Below are positions 1 through 14,555 of a DNA stretch of 64,000 bases, piece by piece; position 1 is the first letter of the stretch; each line of letters opens with the position of its first letter. The translations under genes were made by a program, and so were the position numbers. The DNA is taken from positions 4,730,955-4,794,954 of the forward strand of contig CM021314.1 in assembly GCA_010645155.1 (NCBI GenBank). Reading direction: 5' to 3'. The stretch comes from Tigriopus japonicus. Lineage: Eukaryota > Arthropoda > Copepoda > Harpacticoida > Harpacticidae. Below the pieces are notes generated by a model. That model searched no databases. It had not been told where the DNA came from and was given only the letters and a program-made list of their open reading frames with translations.

Positions 1-3769
<3,769 letters not shown>

Positions 3770-5012
3770 GATCGGGAATCACCTCTCCAGCACTCTCCGA
3801 CACACTGACCAATCACGTGAGGTGGGCGGACACACTGGGGGCGGGATCCACGGGCGGATGAGGGCGGATTTCCAAATGTATGCGGAACGGACGATGATGC
3901 TTCAGCTCCTCTCAGCAGCCTCAAGACACGCACCACCACTCACTCATGCACTCACTTCACTACTCTCTCTCTCTCGGTTTGCTCAGTGAGTGCGCTTAGC
4001 CAAAGAGGGCGAGTGGCTGGCTGCCTTAGAACTGCCCGTCGGCCTTGGGAGAGAAAGCTGGCCGGCTGTGATTTAAAAGCGGCGGAAAAGGCGGAAAACC
4101 GTTGATGACGACGAAGAGGGAGTGGGTGACCAACGAAGGCAATCTGTAATAGTGAATATAAGAAATAATGTAGTTGGTGAGGTTGTTTAGTGTTGTCGGG
4201 TAATAAGTGGAAAATTTAGAAATGATGAGTTATGGGTTTTGTTGTTATGTTAAGATGATTTTAGGAATGGATTTTGGAGAGTTTTCGTGGAAGAGCGATG
4301 AAGGCCGCCGAAAAGACGAGTGGGCTGGAGATGGGCGACGGCGGCGTTGGCTGTGACCCCGTGGAAATTGACTACTGATTCAGGGTGACGAAAGGTTCAG
4401 CCATCTTTCGAGTGATTGACGCATTTGTGTGAATTTGTGGATCATCTTATCGTAGTTTGGACTAGGACTAGGGACATTCCGCAATGCTTTGATTTTACGG
4501 TCGACATCTCATAAGCTCTTTAGAGTACATGGACTTGTCAACTTATCGAGCTCTGTCCTTTGACTGGCCGTCCGTAAATCCTGCGCTATGATTGGTCCAT
4601 CGCCCTTTTGGTAACCAAGTGACCCCAAAACACACATTAACTCTAGTCTCGCCAAAGTTAATGACACTTGCGCCGACTTTTCTAAACTATCTGAACTCTT
4701 AGAAATTACTAATTAAAACCATCAAATCTAACGTGTAGCATCCTAACATACTATTTTCATCAAAATGAACATCGATTCCCGGTTAAAATTTCACTGCTCG
4801 GTTGACAATTTTCTCGGAAACACTGAAACCATGTGTTCACGTTCTTCTTTGGCCATTTGATCCTCGTTTTTTCCTGCCTTCTCGACTCGGTTGGAGTGTT
4901 GGCCTCATTTGCTCGCTTTTTTTGGAGAGGTCCCTCAACCTAGTTTCGTTTTTATGTGTGAGTGTGCCATTGTCGTCGTTGTCATTCGTGGGTTCACTCT
5001 AAAAGCCGGAGA
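3770..5012. promoter_or_regulatory. Divergent intergenic region, PP1 / ZNHIT3
   Basis: The 1.24 kb between the ATGs of two head-to-head genes must hold both 5' UTRs and promoters. A CT-rich tract (about 3958-3975) lies on the PP1 side and a pyrimidine-rich stretch (about 4900-4980) just before ZNHIT3. No TATA box is convincing on either side. Inference from gene arrangement only. Confidence 0.5.
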
Positions 5013-7151
5013 ATGAGTGGCCCCATGTTGGGTCGTCCTCGAGGTTCTTCGTCCTCGATTTTGTGCCGGGTTTGCCAACTCCAGGACAAAAAATATCTCT
5101 GCCCAAGATGTCGAACGCCTTAGTAAGACACCCGAAAGGCTCTTTGTGAGCCCTGAGTTTCCTTCTCGCCCTTCTCAATTGAAGGGGATGAATTTGATCA
5201 AGATTATTAGTATTATTAGGAAGTGGCAATTTGATTTGTAAAATTTTACGTTGAAATATTGAGTTTAAACTGACTTGTCGACAAACTGGGTTGAAATGGG
5301 CGCTTATTTTTCTAAATCTAAGCATCCAGATGATCGATTGGAAACGGGTTTGGTTTGTACCTTGAAAGGCGTTTGCCAGGCAGGTCACGTGTTAACAACA
5401 CTCATTTAATTGGTTCAAGTACACGAAAAGCCAGTCAGTTTGTAGAGTACACTTTCAGGACAGTTTCTTCGTTGCCAATGCCATTGATAACCATAATAAA
5501 TCATTGACAACGGTTTATCTGACTTGATTTGGTTCATGTATTTGAACTATTTGAATGAATGCGATTAAAATCGACCTATCTCAGGAAAGCTAAATTTGGC
5601 ATCCTGACCATACTGGCAAAATCAAATGTGGGGTTTTATCATGCTAATAATAATTGTTGAAAGCTGAACCTTGACCAACCTTTTTAATATTAGCCTAAAA
5701 TTCTACTGCATTATGCGATATCAAGTTTAGGAAAACTCTTAACATTTTATCGCTGATTTTTGCTCTGAAGTTGGCTTTCGGTTTTTAAATCTTAGCGGAT
5801 GTTTCGTGCGTGTGAATACGTGCTTCAGCCATTGATCTGCACCCTTTCTTAGTCTTTTTAACGCTCTCAGGGCTCTAGCATTTTAGCTCGTTCTAAGTAG
5901 ATGTTGAATACAACATTTTTGTTGAATTCTACCAGGCTTGAAAATACCCTGGAAGTCGATGTTGGAAGCATACTTGTAGTGTGACTTGCTGCAAACAAAG
6001 CATACGAGCTCCTATCCTTAGCCTTAGAGACTGAAATGTTGGTTGTTGTTTGCCCTTCCTGGTGATGGATTCTTTCTCGATCACCAGAATCACCAGCGTC
6101 CCTTCTGGTTAAAGCAAGTCATTTACCGATGTAGTGAATGACTAACGGGAACCTGTTACATAAAAAAAGTGCACTAGGTATTCCTTAATAATCGCCATTG
6201 TACAAGCAAAGCACGACTTCAAGTCGTGAAAATGACCCACAAATTTGCAATTCCGGTTGTCCATACTTCAAAAATATGTTGTCAACCAAAATCTGGAAGA
6301 GAAATGAAAACTGGGTTAAGAAACACACTTACACGAATCTAAATAACCTTGTCAGGATCCTATAAGTATATAGGCAAGGAAATCAGTTTTCAAATGATCG
6401 GATTTCGCTTAGGACTGGGCTATTTAACAACATGAAGAGCAAATAACTCAGAGATTAATAGTAAAGTAGTGTTTGCTCGAAAAAGATAACAATGCAGGTT
6501 GCAGTGTGAGACATTCCTAGGGTAGGAAGCCCGTTTTATGACTTGACGTGGGCAATGAGTCACAAAATGAAGTCATCGATGATGCGCGATGACTACATAG
6601 CCGCCTTGGAAATAGAGCCTCACTACAAAACATACCATTTTTTCAAAATGATGTTTGCTTTTGGGTATCCGGATGCTGACCAATTCTCTTCATTAAGATT
6701 AACGTTAACCTCATTCAGTCTCTCTTTGTTATTTAATCTGTTATGTTTCAGCTGCTCGGTGGCTTGCTATAAAACCCATCAAGATAATTGCCAACCCACG
6801 GCTCCAGAAGAGGACCCAGCTCGAGATTTGGGAGGTCAATCGTCTCTCATATACACGGAAGATGAAGCCGTGGTCGTGCCGCAAGAACATCTCGAGCGAT
6901 TGGCTCATTCTGCCGAATTGAAACGTGTTCTGGCCAATCCGGAATTACGACGATTCCTCACGTTCATCAACACCACACACAATCCCAAAGGCTTCATGAA
7001 TCTGGCCATGCAAGAGCCACTTTTTCTAGAATTTGCCAATATCTGCCTGAAAGTCCTGCATCCCGAGTTGAACGAGGTCGACGAACTTTCTTTGGAGCAA
7101 GTTCAAGAGATCGTTCAAGAGACCATTGAGCAAGCCCAAGAAGACGCTTAG
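5013..7151 (+). CDS. ZNHIT3: Zinc finger HIT domain protein 3 (ZNHIT3)
   Basis: ZNHIT3 is a small HIT-finger protein that acts with NUFIP1 in box C/D snoRNP assembly. Exon 1 is 5013-5122 and exon 2 is 6752-7151; intron 5123-6751 has a GTAAGA donor and TTTCAG acceptor, and the split codon TA|C restores the finger tyrosine. The protein is 169 residues. The HIT zinc finger reads CRVCQ (5'), then YLCPRC, then across the splice CRTPYCSVACYKTHQDNC, giving the paired CxxC/CxxC and terminal Cx3Cx3HxxxC ligands. The C-terminal half has the family block NPELRRF...MQEPLFLEFANICLKVL. The long open frame before 6752 in the same frame is intron, not protein. The stop TAG (7149-7151) is followed by CTT and then the ATG of the PRELI gene, in the same frame. 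Confidence 0.9.
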
Positions 7152-7154
7152 CTT

Positions 7155-7760
7155 ATGGAGCGATATTGGTCCACGGAGCAAACGGTTCCGTTCTCATGGA
7201 GCCAAGTGACCTCCGGATTCTGGTCCAAATATCCCAATCCCCAGAGTGCTCACGTTTTCAGTGAGGACTTTGTCGAGATTCGACTTCTACCCAATGGACA
7301 TCTCTACACGAAACGGTTCTTGACCAAAACGAATAAATTGCCGAGTTGGGGTCAACACTTTTTCTCCACCCGAAATGTGCCCGTTGTGGAAGAAGTAATT
7401 GTGGACCCGCATCATCGAACCATGACAACGTACACGCGTAATATTGGGTTAAGATACTTCATGGGTACAACCCAGAGAGAAGTGATCAGTCCGGATCCAG
7501 TGGACGCTCACAAGACTCGTTTGAAAAAAGAGGTTTGGATTGATTCCGAGATGTACGGGTTTCGAAGTGCCATCAAGAAATTTGGAATCGATCGCTTTAA
7601 GAAGAACTGTGTGAGTGCTACCCAAGGTTTCGAGTGGGTTTTGAGACGAACTTATGGTAGGGGGTCGCAAGTGATACGTAATGACGATTTGGGGCCACGA
7701 AATGCCCCCGTGAGCAATCGGCCTAATGGGACGTTGAATTGTGATCTAGGCTCTTCGTGA
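7155..7760 (+). CDS. PRELI/MSF1-domain lipid transfer protein (PRELID1-like)
   Basis: PRELI proteins carry phosphatidic acid across the mitochondrial intermembrane space together with TRIAP1, supporting cardiolipin synthesis. The 201-residue frame is intact and intronless and starts at the family N-terminus: FSWSQVTSGFWSKYPNP, HVFSEDFVEIR, KRFLTKTNKLPSWG, VVDPHHRTMTTYTRNI and the EVW..S block are the hallmark PRELI segments. The tail after about residue 165 (rich in R, N, P) is not conserved. Length fits the family. The ATG lies 3 nt after the ZNHIT3 stop, leaving no room for a promoter or a normal 5' UTR, so translation from a shared transcript (reinitiation, leaky scanning) or from a transcript starting inside ZNHIT3 is implied. 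A purine-rich sequence precedes the ATG, so a local trans-splice acceptor is not obvious. Confidence 0.93.
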   Translation: MERYWSTEQTVPFSWSQVTSGFWSKYPNPQSAHVFSEDFVEIRLLPNGHLYTKRFLTKTNKLPSWGQHFFSTRNVPVVEEVIVDPHHRTMTTYTRNIGLRYFMGTTQREVISPDPVDAHKTRLKKEVWIDSEMYGFRSAIKKFGIDRFKKNCVSATQGFEWVLRRTYGRGSQVIRNDDLGPRNAPVSNRPNGTLNCDLGSS

Positions 7761-8500
7761 TAGATGAGATCTTTCATTACTACATTTATCTTTCCTTTTT
7801 AATGAGAGAACTTTCCCTCGATTCCTCTCGAAATGTCAAATTCATGCAGTATCGAATACCATGTTACTTACGGAGCAATTGAATATGACTCGGCTTTTCA
7901 TTTGATTGTCGCATTGATGTGTGGATGAAGCAACGAAACACTCGGAAACTATCGAGTCACATTGGCGTTGCTACGCTTCTAATGGGTTACCAGAAAATCG
8001 TTTGACTTAGAGCACTAGTTTGACTGTGCCTCTAAGCGCTGCCAAACTCCCTACTCTAATGCATCACAATCCAATGTCATATTTCGTGCCCAGGTCTTGG
8101 TTAGAAAAACTCATTTCTCTGCTTTTAGATAGAAAAATGGATAAGTTCAAGGCTCGCGGCTTGTTATGATAAAAAAGTGCTTAGAATAATACAGACAAGA
8201 AAATAATTGAGTTAATGTGGGAACCCCAGGGCTGAAAATAAACCGTTAGGCTTGTTTTCATCCTAATTTCATTAATTAATTATTTTTGTCTTTAATTTCA
8301 TTAGTCCTTGTAATCATTTTTTTCTTCACTTTATTTGTGCTGTTCTAATGTTTTTCTAAAATCAACTTTATGAAATTTGATTCCAAATTTGAAAACTAAA
8401 TCTTATTTCACACTTTCAAGGAAGTTCAGTCAAACTGCATAAGAAAAAAAAGTATTCCTCTATGAAACTCATTTGTTGAAGATTGCTAATATTGTATGGG
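7761..8500. other. 3' flank of the ZNHIT3-PRELI unit
   Basis: AT-rich sequence with no coding signal. It probably contains the shared 3' UTR; an AATAAA lies at 8237-8242. Confidence 0.4.
8237..8242 (+). terminator. Possible poly(A) signal AATAAA for ZNHIT3-PRELI
   Basis: Canonical hexamer 477 nt after the PRELI stop codon and the first good candidate seen. Chance occurrence in AT-rich sequence is possible. Confidence 0.35.
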
Positions 8501-8565
8501 GGAGATGGTGTAGCGCAGTTGATTAACGCGCGATCGAGCTGCTCGGGTTCATGGGTTCGATCCCA
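8501..8565 (+). repeat. tRNA-like head of a SINE-type repeat
   Basis: An A-box-like TAGCGCAGTTG (8511-8521) is followed 33 bp later by a perfect B box GGTTCGATCCC (8554-8564). The anticodon arm does not fold into a normal 7-nt loop, so this is a tRNA-derived sequence, not a working tRNA gene. A relative lies at 52401-52470. It abuts the palindrome that starts at 8566. Confidence 0.55.
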
Positions 8566-8665
8566 GAGGCTAGTTTTTAAAGACGCAAAGATCGATCTTA
8601 AGATCGTACTTTAGTACTGTAAGTTCGATCTTGAGATCGATCTTTGCGCTTAAAAAACTAGCCTC
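8566..8665. repeat. 100-bp palindromic repeat, copy 1
   Basis: Begins GAGGCTAG and ends CTAGCCTC; the two halves pair around AGTACT with internal GATCGATCTT/AAGATCGATC motifs, giving a long hairpin. Copy 2 at 9547-9646 is its reverse complement with one difference in 100 by direct comparison. Confidence 0.9.
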
Positions 8666-9310
8666 AGGTCCTCCCTCAAAACTCCTCCAATGTGGATTAA
8701 CGCCTCGAACAGTGCAACTTGAACCCAGAATGGGCCCATCTAATTTCAATTGTAATAAATTCATCATGACAAATTTCTGTAATAAATCCTATGTGCAATC
8801 GTACACGCAAAAAAGATATTTTTACTATTATTTTTGATTGAATTAATAAGTAAACTGCCTTTAATATTAGCATGAAAAGTTTGACTATTGGAAAGGAATT
8901 TCAGGTATGATCCTTGCCAAAATTCATATTAAAATACTTCAACTTTCTTTTATGAGTCTCTATATCAACAAATGAGGCATGAAATTCAGTAGATGGCGCA
9001 CTTTGTGACCGTACGCCATTGTAATAGTACCATGCCTACAGCTTAACTACTTACCGTGATGGCAGTTTAGATCTTACAACTCTTAACAAAGTTGAGTGGT
9101 AAAAAAGCTGATGTTATTGTGCAAAAGAATCAAAGTCAAGCTGAGGAAACAAAATTATATATTCAAAGAAGATACACATTTGTTCTGACATAAGATGGCG
9201 TAAATGTAACTTCTTCTTTTAGATTGAAGCTCAACTTACCTTCCGAAATTTCCCAAATATCACTTACTCTGACAGCGAGTAGTTCATTTTAAGAACCTAA
9301 GTGGGTACAC

Positions 9311-9312
<2 letters not shown>

Positions 9313-9341
<29 letters not shown>

Positions 9342-9348
9342 CATACAC
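9313..9348. repeat. (CATA)n microsatellite
   Basis: About nine uninterrupted tetranucleotide copies. Confidence 0.95.
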
Positions 9349-9546
9349 TCTTAGGCTTGAAGTTGACGTTAAGACTATCTAGGTAACAAAAGTGCCAGGT
9401 TTCTTTGAAATGGTCTGTATTAGCGACCCTTACTAGAGACTGGCCGTCGTAGGCTAACACACGGTGCCGATGATTCACGCTGTTGATTGGTCAATAGCAT
9501 TCAGTTGAACATTCAGCTAATTCTAACGAAGTTCAATAACAAACCA

Positions 9547-9646
9547 GAAGCTAGTTTTTTAAGCGCAAAGATCGATCTCAAGATCGAACTTACAGTACTA
9601 AAGTACGATCTTAAGATCGATCTTTGCGTCTTTAAAAACTAGCCTC
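9547..9646. repeat. 100-bp palindromic repeat, copy 2 (inverted)
   Basis: Near-exact reverse complement of 8566-8665. Together the two frame a 1.08-kb segment as inverted ends. The segment between has no coding frame. No target duplication is seen at the outer ends. Confidence 0.9.
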
Positions 9647-9649
9647 TGA

Positions 9650-10392
9650 GTTCTTCTTCTTTGTTGATTTTGGAGTGATCTGACTTGGTGCCGGGGTTGC
9701 CAATTTACCGATGTGAAATCATATTCCCCTCTATCTACCAGTCTTCATAAACTCGTTTTTCCTTTAAGGATCACCAAAAGGCAAGGCATCCCTGACTTTC
9801 GTGACTTCTGAGCAGGGTTGCAAATCAAACTCACATTCGTGTTTGCTCATATACAAGAGCAAAGCACCCATTCTGCAAGCAGTAACCCTACCTTGCAACC
9901 TCCCGTGAAAAAACTTGCCCAAGCCAAGATTCCACATCACTAAGATTTTGTTGTCAATCACCCGATCGTGTGACATTAATTGGCCCTTGTTAAAACTCCA
10001 CACTAATTGAAATTAACTTTTTTCATATCGGGGTAAATACCTTAGACACATTTCCAGCAGACTTGAGGACTTTCAATAACCAAACTGCCCTATCAAATGA
10101 GTGAAATAGTTTAGATGTGTTTCGTAGAAGAAAAGGTTCCTTTAATCATGAACTTCGGCTTCCCGCATGATGAATGACGTCACAGACAGTCCGTGCCGGG
10201 TCAGGCAATCATAGATTTGAATGCCAATCTCTGCCTTTTAGTATTTCTAGTCTGTATATTCCACAGGGCGGATAAACGGAAATTTTAGTTGGATGAGTTA
10301 CAGCTGTTGAAGAGCCAAGGTTGCAGGTGAAAACTTGATATTTCCGAAGATTATTACTTAAGTTGTGCCCAATCAAACAGCAAGTGACCCTG
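9650..10392. other. Non-coding stretch, left flank of a MITE insertion
   Basis: No gene. From about 10290 it resembles the 20741-21181 element (blocks ATTTCCGAAGA, TTTGGGCA, CGAATT.GTTTG), continuing after 10949; the two flanks together look like one degenerate element split by the 10401-10941 insertion. Confidence 0.4.
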
Positions 10393-10400
10393 ACTTCAAC

Positions 10401-10941
10401 CTAGGGATGGGTGACAGCGGCAATTTTGCCTTCGACTCCGACACCGCAAGGTTGACACCCACGCCGACACCGGCACCTGTGTTGAAGTTGCCAATCAACG
10501 TCGTGGTGTCGACACTGACACAGATGGCGTGTTCCTTATAATTAAGTCAAACAAAATGTGCCCTTCTGGACTGTAATATGGAGCACCAGTTTTGACAGAC
10601 CTACGCATTCTAAAGACATTTAAGTGCATGTTAGTGCAACATAAATTTGAGAGAGGGAAAATAAGCTTACATTTTACAATACCCTAGCTGGGTGTGTGAT
10701 TTTCTTGCATTGCGTTTATGTTTATGATGGAACCAAAAATGATGATATTGGATTCTGTTTAGTCCTTCACATTTACAATCAAAATTGGGATCAAGTTTTT
10801 GGGCGGGCAGTACGTTTTTCAAAAACTCTTGAAGCCTTATAATGTCGGCACCATTATTCACCTGGTGCTGATGCCGACACCGAAAGCCCAAAAAGTTGGT
10901 GTCAACACCTTGGCACCGACACCGGCTTCTCGCCCACCCCT
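10401..10941. mobile_element. 541-bp hAT-type MITE
   Basis: Flanked by a perfect 8-bp target duplication ACTTCAAC (10393-10400 and 10942-10949). Ends are imperfect inverted repeats of the form TAGGGRTGGGYGA, and the interior near both ends is built from CCGACACCGG-like motifs. Eight-bp duplications with such ends fit hAT elements. No transposase. A truncated relative lies at 47617-47720. Confidence 0.8.
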
Positions 10942-11099
10942 ACTTCAACGCTACAAACGAAACGAATTTGTTTGGGCACAACTCCTTAGAAAACGTCACA
11001 GCCAAAGGTCAGCTGGGGCCTGAAAATTGTCCAACAAAATGATAGGCCTGTCTGCCCCAGCGTCTCCTCTCTGCCAACTCTGTGGTATATTCAATGAGA

Positions 11100-11631
11100 C
11101 GAAAGAAATTGGAATCGATCATCACTTCACGTCAATACAAATAAACGTAAAAGAATGAGTGGACATCAACGGGCGAAGAACTTGGAAAAGATGGCACTGG
11201 ATTTTTTTGAAAATGGTCCGTTGTCGGAATCCTTTGGCCGATCTTCCGGTTGCACCTAACCGAAGGGTGCAACCGGAGCATCCTCCACAGATCCAATCAA
11301 GAAAAGACCGTTCAAAAAGTAGTGTGGAGACGTACTGGTCTTCTGAAATTCAAACGACCAGTGACATATTCATCAGCAATTTCTAACATACCAATAATTA
11401 CCTCAAAAATGATGTCCAATGCCTCTGCAACGGTTGTTGATTCAGGGAGTGGAACAACCTGATTGTCGTCTCTTTCATATCCGAGATAAATATATCCACC
11501 TCGTAGATTCCTTCGCGCTCTAATCAAGTCTGTTATGTAAGATAATGGCTTTGATACGTGAACGCCATTGAAGTCGAGAAGCCCATTGGAAGACAATTTG
11601 ACAAAAACAGTTTTGTACGCCATAGCCAATC
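11100..11631 (-). repeat. Duplicated block copy A with an uncharacterised small ORF (11312-11623)
   Basis: Homologous, in inverted orientation, to 29430-29975. On the minus strand it encodes a 104-residue frame from ATG 11623 (MAYKTVFVKLSSNGLLDFNG...). Between copies 85 codons align without gaps; I count six codons differing synonymously and four by replacement. Just before the homology starts, copy A has a good splice acceptor (TTTACAG|ATTGGCT) that copy B lacks, so copy A may keep an intron edge. A hairpin with stem CCGGTTGCAC/GTGCAACCGG follows the ORF in both copies. No family recognised. Confidence 0.6.
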
Positions 11632-11660
11632 TGTAAACTGTCATAAAAGAGTCCGTGTGA

Positions 11661-12296
11661 AAAATCAGATATTCAATCCACCATATTTATTTAAATAGAT
11701 AAATACTGGGTTCCCATATCTATCTGCCATGCTGTGAGCTTTGTTACACATGGGTAAAATGGGGCTTGGTGGTTGCTTTCGATGCAGGCAAAGAAAGACA
11801 AACAAATCAAAGTGCCAATCAAATATAAAAGATAGTCCTTTCACTGATGAATTTCATATTTCGGGAATGTGATAAATATAATAATAATTTGTAACGTGGA
11901 ATTCATCTTGGTTCCTTAGTTCCATGGCATACAAGGCTCCCTTTGGCACCAATTATTAAAATCACGATTTGCAACAGTCAACAATTTCTAAGAAGTTTTT
12001 TGGGTTTGGACCGTTTGGACAAATTCTTACGAGCCACCTAGCGTCTCTAGAGCCACCTACTGTTGCCGTACAAGCCTTTTCTCTATCTTGTTTCATCAGC
12101 CCGCAATAAGATTTTTGAGGAGATCACTAGAGATGCTGAACTCGCCACTGATATTCCAATATGAATTAATGATTATTTCCTAGCAACGATTCAAAAGTCT
12201 AGAGAGAAACTTTTGGGTTTTGGGTTAAGTTCTGGTATTGGGGACCGGGAGCGCGTGAAAGAAAGAAGTAGCTTAACCAGGAACCTCTCACCTGGT
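11661..12296. other. Non-coding stretch
   Basis: No convincing ORF, RNA or repeat seen. Confidence 0.4.
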
Positions 12297-12328
12297 GATG
12301 GGTTTCGAGTTGGGAGTGCTGACAATTT
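12297..12328. repeat. Left fragment of a hAT-like MITE (other half at 20593)
   Basis: Matches the start of the MITE seen whole at 28160-28484 (GTGATGGGTTTCGAGTTGG, then the AGTGCTG block) and stops at GACAATTT (12321-12328), where the large element begins. The rest resumes at 20593 with the same GACAATTT. Confidence 0.75.
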
Positions 12329-12510
12329 GGTTATCTTGGGAAGTAGCCATCTGCGAGGGGCCGGGGAAAAGGAGGGAGCGTGACGAGGGTTAGGAGGGCG
12401 AGGAAAAGGCAGTGGAGACACCGCACTCGACTTGGAGCTACCAAGGAAGACTTTCACTTGCTGAGCGAGAGAGGGATCGAGTGAGCCTGAAACACGGAGG
12501 GCTCACATCC
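12329..12510 (+). repeat. Left terminal inverted repeat of the 8.26-kb element
   Basis: 182 bp, GC-richer than its surroundings, matching 20411-20592 in reverse with two substitutions. Short frames across it in both copies share a stretch (PSVFQAHSIPLSLSK) only because the DNA is repeated. Confidence 0.85.
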
Positions 12511-13341
12511 TGCTCTCGACGGCTTTAGGTGGTGAGATTGCGGCGGCAATGCAGACTGGGTATCTGTAGCAGTGAGCAAGGAAGACAGCAATACCCTGCC
12601 AGCGAGTGAGCTGAGCAAGGCTGAGGGAAGCAAGAGCAACTTGAGCTGAAACACCAGCATAGGTTGGTTCGTGCTTCACAGAACAAGGGGAGGCCTGTAG
12701 TGCGGGGAGCAAGCTCAATCGGGAAGACGTGTTGAGAAAGTGACCAGATAGATACAAGAACGAAAGACCAATCATGCTGGGAAGCACACATCCGCTAGTT
12801 TTGAAACGAATAAGGTGGACGGAAGGTGCTTTTGTTGCTCAATGAGACCTTAATCGGTCGTTGCAAATCAGTCGTTAAATATTATATTGCCTTAAAATTC
12901 ATATTAAAAAAATTCCAATGTTGTCGGCTCCAAATCAGAGACGAATCGAAATTGTATATTGAGCCTAAGTAAATGCCAAGGTCAGTAAAGAACAGATTTT
13001 CAATGGTTTGGTTAGAAGTTCTCTGGAGTAGGTATTATATTTTTATGGTCCACGTGAGAAAGTAAGAACATGAACGATTTTGCAGAAAAGGGCAAAGCGA
13101 TAGATGGCCAAAAGAGACATGTTCTTGTGGCAACTAAACATTTTACACATAAATTATTAGTTTGATTGTACGTTTCAATTTCTTCTAGTGTTTTGTACTT
13201 ATCTGCAAACTCTTCAACATACATATTTATGCGATTGGTCTTAAATGCAACATTTTTGGAAAATCTGATCCTTGAAAACTCAGACAATTTTTGGCAAGTC
13301 TAGACTGTTAGCGGCAGCAGGTCTGTAAATTGAAACGGTAA
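12511..13341. other. Interior of the 8.26-kb element, no recognised gene
   Basis: GC-rich up to about 12790, AT-rich after. Overlapping short frames on the minus strand (12454-12791) and one at 13012-13287 match no family I know and are not supported. Confidence 0.4.
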
Positions 13342-14555
13342 TCACTCCCATGGTTTTAAGATGGAACCTATAGAAATCTGCCGCGAGAAAATAACTAAGG
13401 CTTTGACCTTTTGCAAACCTGCCAAACTCATGGGAGCCCAAATAGGTGAGGCATATTCAAGATGAGGCTGAACGATCGACTTGTACAGAGTTAGCATCGT
13501 AGTACTATCTCTGGACTTGAAAGTGCGATAGAACCAGCCACATGTTTGAAATGCCTTCCCCACTTTCTACTGGATATGCTCGTCAAACTTTCCATCATCT
13601 TGGACGATTACTCCTAAATCCCTCATGGACGATACCTGCTCAATATCACAACATAGATATAGGCGCGAAGTGTGGCCAAGCCGTCTCTGATCATTGTCTT
13701 TGTGACAACATCATGTTGAAACATCTAATTTTGACGTCCCATACGTCATTGTGCGGAATTTCATCCCGTTCAATGGCTTATTACTCTCGTTACTCTCGCC
13801 AACCCAAGAGTAGACTTTCTCCATGTCCTCAAATAAATATTTTGAGTCCTGACCGTTCCTTCCACTAACTAATTTTGTATCATTAGCATATGAAGAAATA
13901 CTGGCTTTTGTTCTAAACTTCTGGGTAGGAGCAATAAAGAGAATAAACAGGAGCGGACCTAAAACCGAACCTTGTGGAACACCTGACTTGACATCATACA
14001 TGCCACTAAATGATCCTTTAACCTTGACTATTTGCTTCCTATCACTCATGAAACTACCAGTCCAATTCAGGCCCTTACCCTGGATCCCAAACTCTTTGAG
14101 TTGATCGAGCAAAAGGCCAGGATCTACCTTATCAAAGACCTTGGCAACGTCCAGATTGACTATAGGTCGGTTGTTGAGATAGTTTGGAAGTACGAGAGAA
14201 GCACATCTAGAAGCAGAAAAGAAGCACATGACGCGCACTAGAAATAACCATGCTCGATCAAGTTTCGCTACATAAGCTGCGATTGATAAAAGCAGCTGCT
14301 TTTGAAAACACAGCTTATAGAGCGAAACTTGATCGAGCATGGTTATTTCTACTGCGCGTCATGTGCTTCTTTTGTGCTTCTTCTATGCTTCTAGATGTGC
14401 TTCTACTATACTTCCAAACTACCTCAACAACCGACCTTATGTCAATTGACTCGTGACTTTCAAGCCCTTCCATAATATGTTTAATGTTGTCAACCAATTG
14501 GGTTACTGTTCTAAAATGAGCTTGAAACCCATGCTGTGTATCTTGAATATGAGGA
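13342..14555 (-). pseudogene. LINE (CR1/Jockey-like) reverse transcriptase fragment, split by a MITE
   Basis: On the minus strand the order is QHGF...TVTQL, (MITE at 14161-14440), [37 protein letters not shown], then AFQTCGWFYRTFKSRD and PHLEYASPIWAP. The catalytic YADD has become YAND and frameshifts break the frame, so it is dead. It belongs to the same family as the plus-strand copy at 15838-18085. The 5' end starts abruptly at the QHGF block, directly after a gypsy LSR motif in the same frame, as expected for a 5'-truncated LINE inserted into gypsy. Confidence 0.85.
14161..14440. mobile_element. ~280-bp foldback MITE with TA target, Tc1/mariner type
   Basis: Inverted arms of over 100 bp (left starts AGGTCGGTTGTTGAG, right ends CTCAACAACCGACCT) around a short loop. 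It interrupts the LINE RT between the GESIDI-like and VNLD codons, flanked by TA-containing sequence, so the target was TA. Both arms encode look-alike shadow frames; they are not genes. Confidence 0.8.

Noticed and set aside
6543..6751. N-terminal extension of the frame ending at 7151
   Set aside because: It lacks the first half of the zinc finger; exon 5013-5122 supplies it with a matching split codon.
8501..8573. Functional tRNA gene
   Set aside because: A and B boxes are present but the anticodon arm cannot form a 7-nt loop and no acceptor stem pairs.
12454..12791. Overlapping minus-strand ORFs near the left TIR
   Set aside because: Several frames open at once in GC-rich repeat DNA; part of the sequence is the TIR, which recurs at 20411 and breaks the frame there.
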